A DNA stretch of 6,092 nucleotides from contig CAJPTT010000155.1 in NCBI GenBank assembly GCA_905373565.1, positions 1-6,092 on the forward strand. Reading direction: 5' to 3'. Shown piece by piece: positions 6,064 through 6,092 of the stretch (its first letter is position 1; each line of letters begins with the position of its first letter). This DNA is from an uncultured Treponema sp. (GTDB lineage Bacteria; Spirochaetota; Spirochaetia; Treponematales; Treponemataceae). The notes below the pieces were generated by a model. The model did not search any database and was not told where the DNA came from. It saw nothing but the letters and a program-made list of their open reading frames with translations. The translations under genes and the position numbers were made by a program.

Positions 6064-6092
6064 AAAATTGAACAACTGAACAAAGTATTAAC

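Noticed and set aside
6064..6092. Promoter for the GTPase gene in the last bases of the window
   Set aside because: TTGTTC-like elements are present on the - strand, but no -10 box lies at an acceptable distance.
1..6092. tRNA, rRNA, CRISPR array or transposase
   Set aside because: Reading both strands shows no regularly spaced direct repeats, no tRNA-like cloverleaf signature that I could spot, and no transposase motifs; nearly all of the window is accounted for by four genes.

Overview
The window reads as a chromosomal segment from a host-associated spirochaete. An oral Treponema is my best guess, from the mid-40s to 50% GC by eye and from the combination of amino-acid fermentation genes with a lineage-specific dynamin-like GTPase. 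This is an impression from gene content and style; no marker gene proves it. There are no RNA genes, CRISPR arrays, insertion sequences or transposases.

Left part (2-3529, + strand): a compact run of three genes that probably form one transcription unit. The first is the 3' part of a sodium-coupled SDF/DAACS-family amino-acid symporter, cut by the left edge. Three bases later comes a complete iron-sulfur L-cysteine desulfidase / serine-dehydratase-alpha-like enzyme (CyuA/YhaM family). After a 66-base gap with a long imperfect hairpin lying against the Shine-Dalgarno sequence comes a complete dihydropyrimidinase/D-hydantoinase. The transporter has lost the arginine that recognises acidic side chains and has a remodelled NMDGT motif, so a neutral substrate such as serine or cysteine fits better than aspartate or glutamate. 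That matches the downstream desulfidase, which would yield pyruvate, ammonia and (from cysteine) sulfide. The hydantoinase would open a cyclic amide or ureide, but its substrate cannot be read from the sequence.

Middle (3530-3688): a 159-base convergent intergenic region with several hairpins and a 10-base direct repeat, probably where transcription from both sides ends. A much stronger terminator-like structure for the + strand (15-bp stem followed by T-runs) lies further on, inside the oppositely oriented gene at 3822-3880.

Right part (3689-6046, - strand): one 785-residue dynamin-like GTPase. It has clear G1, G3 and G4 motifs and a probable G2, a charged helical middle, and an unusual C-terminal half. 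That half contains a diverged tandem duplication with an exact 158-residue (474-base) period. The first copy also carries two CxxxC pairs that the second lacks. This C-terminal architecture is the most unusual thing in the window and I do not recognise it. The last 46 bases hold the gene's ribosome binding site and 5' leader.
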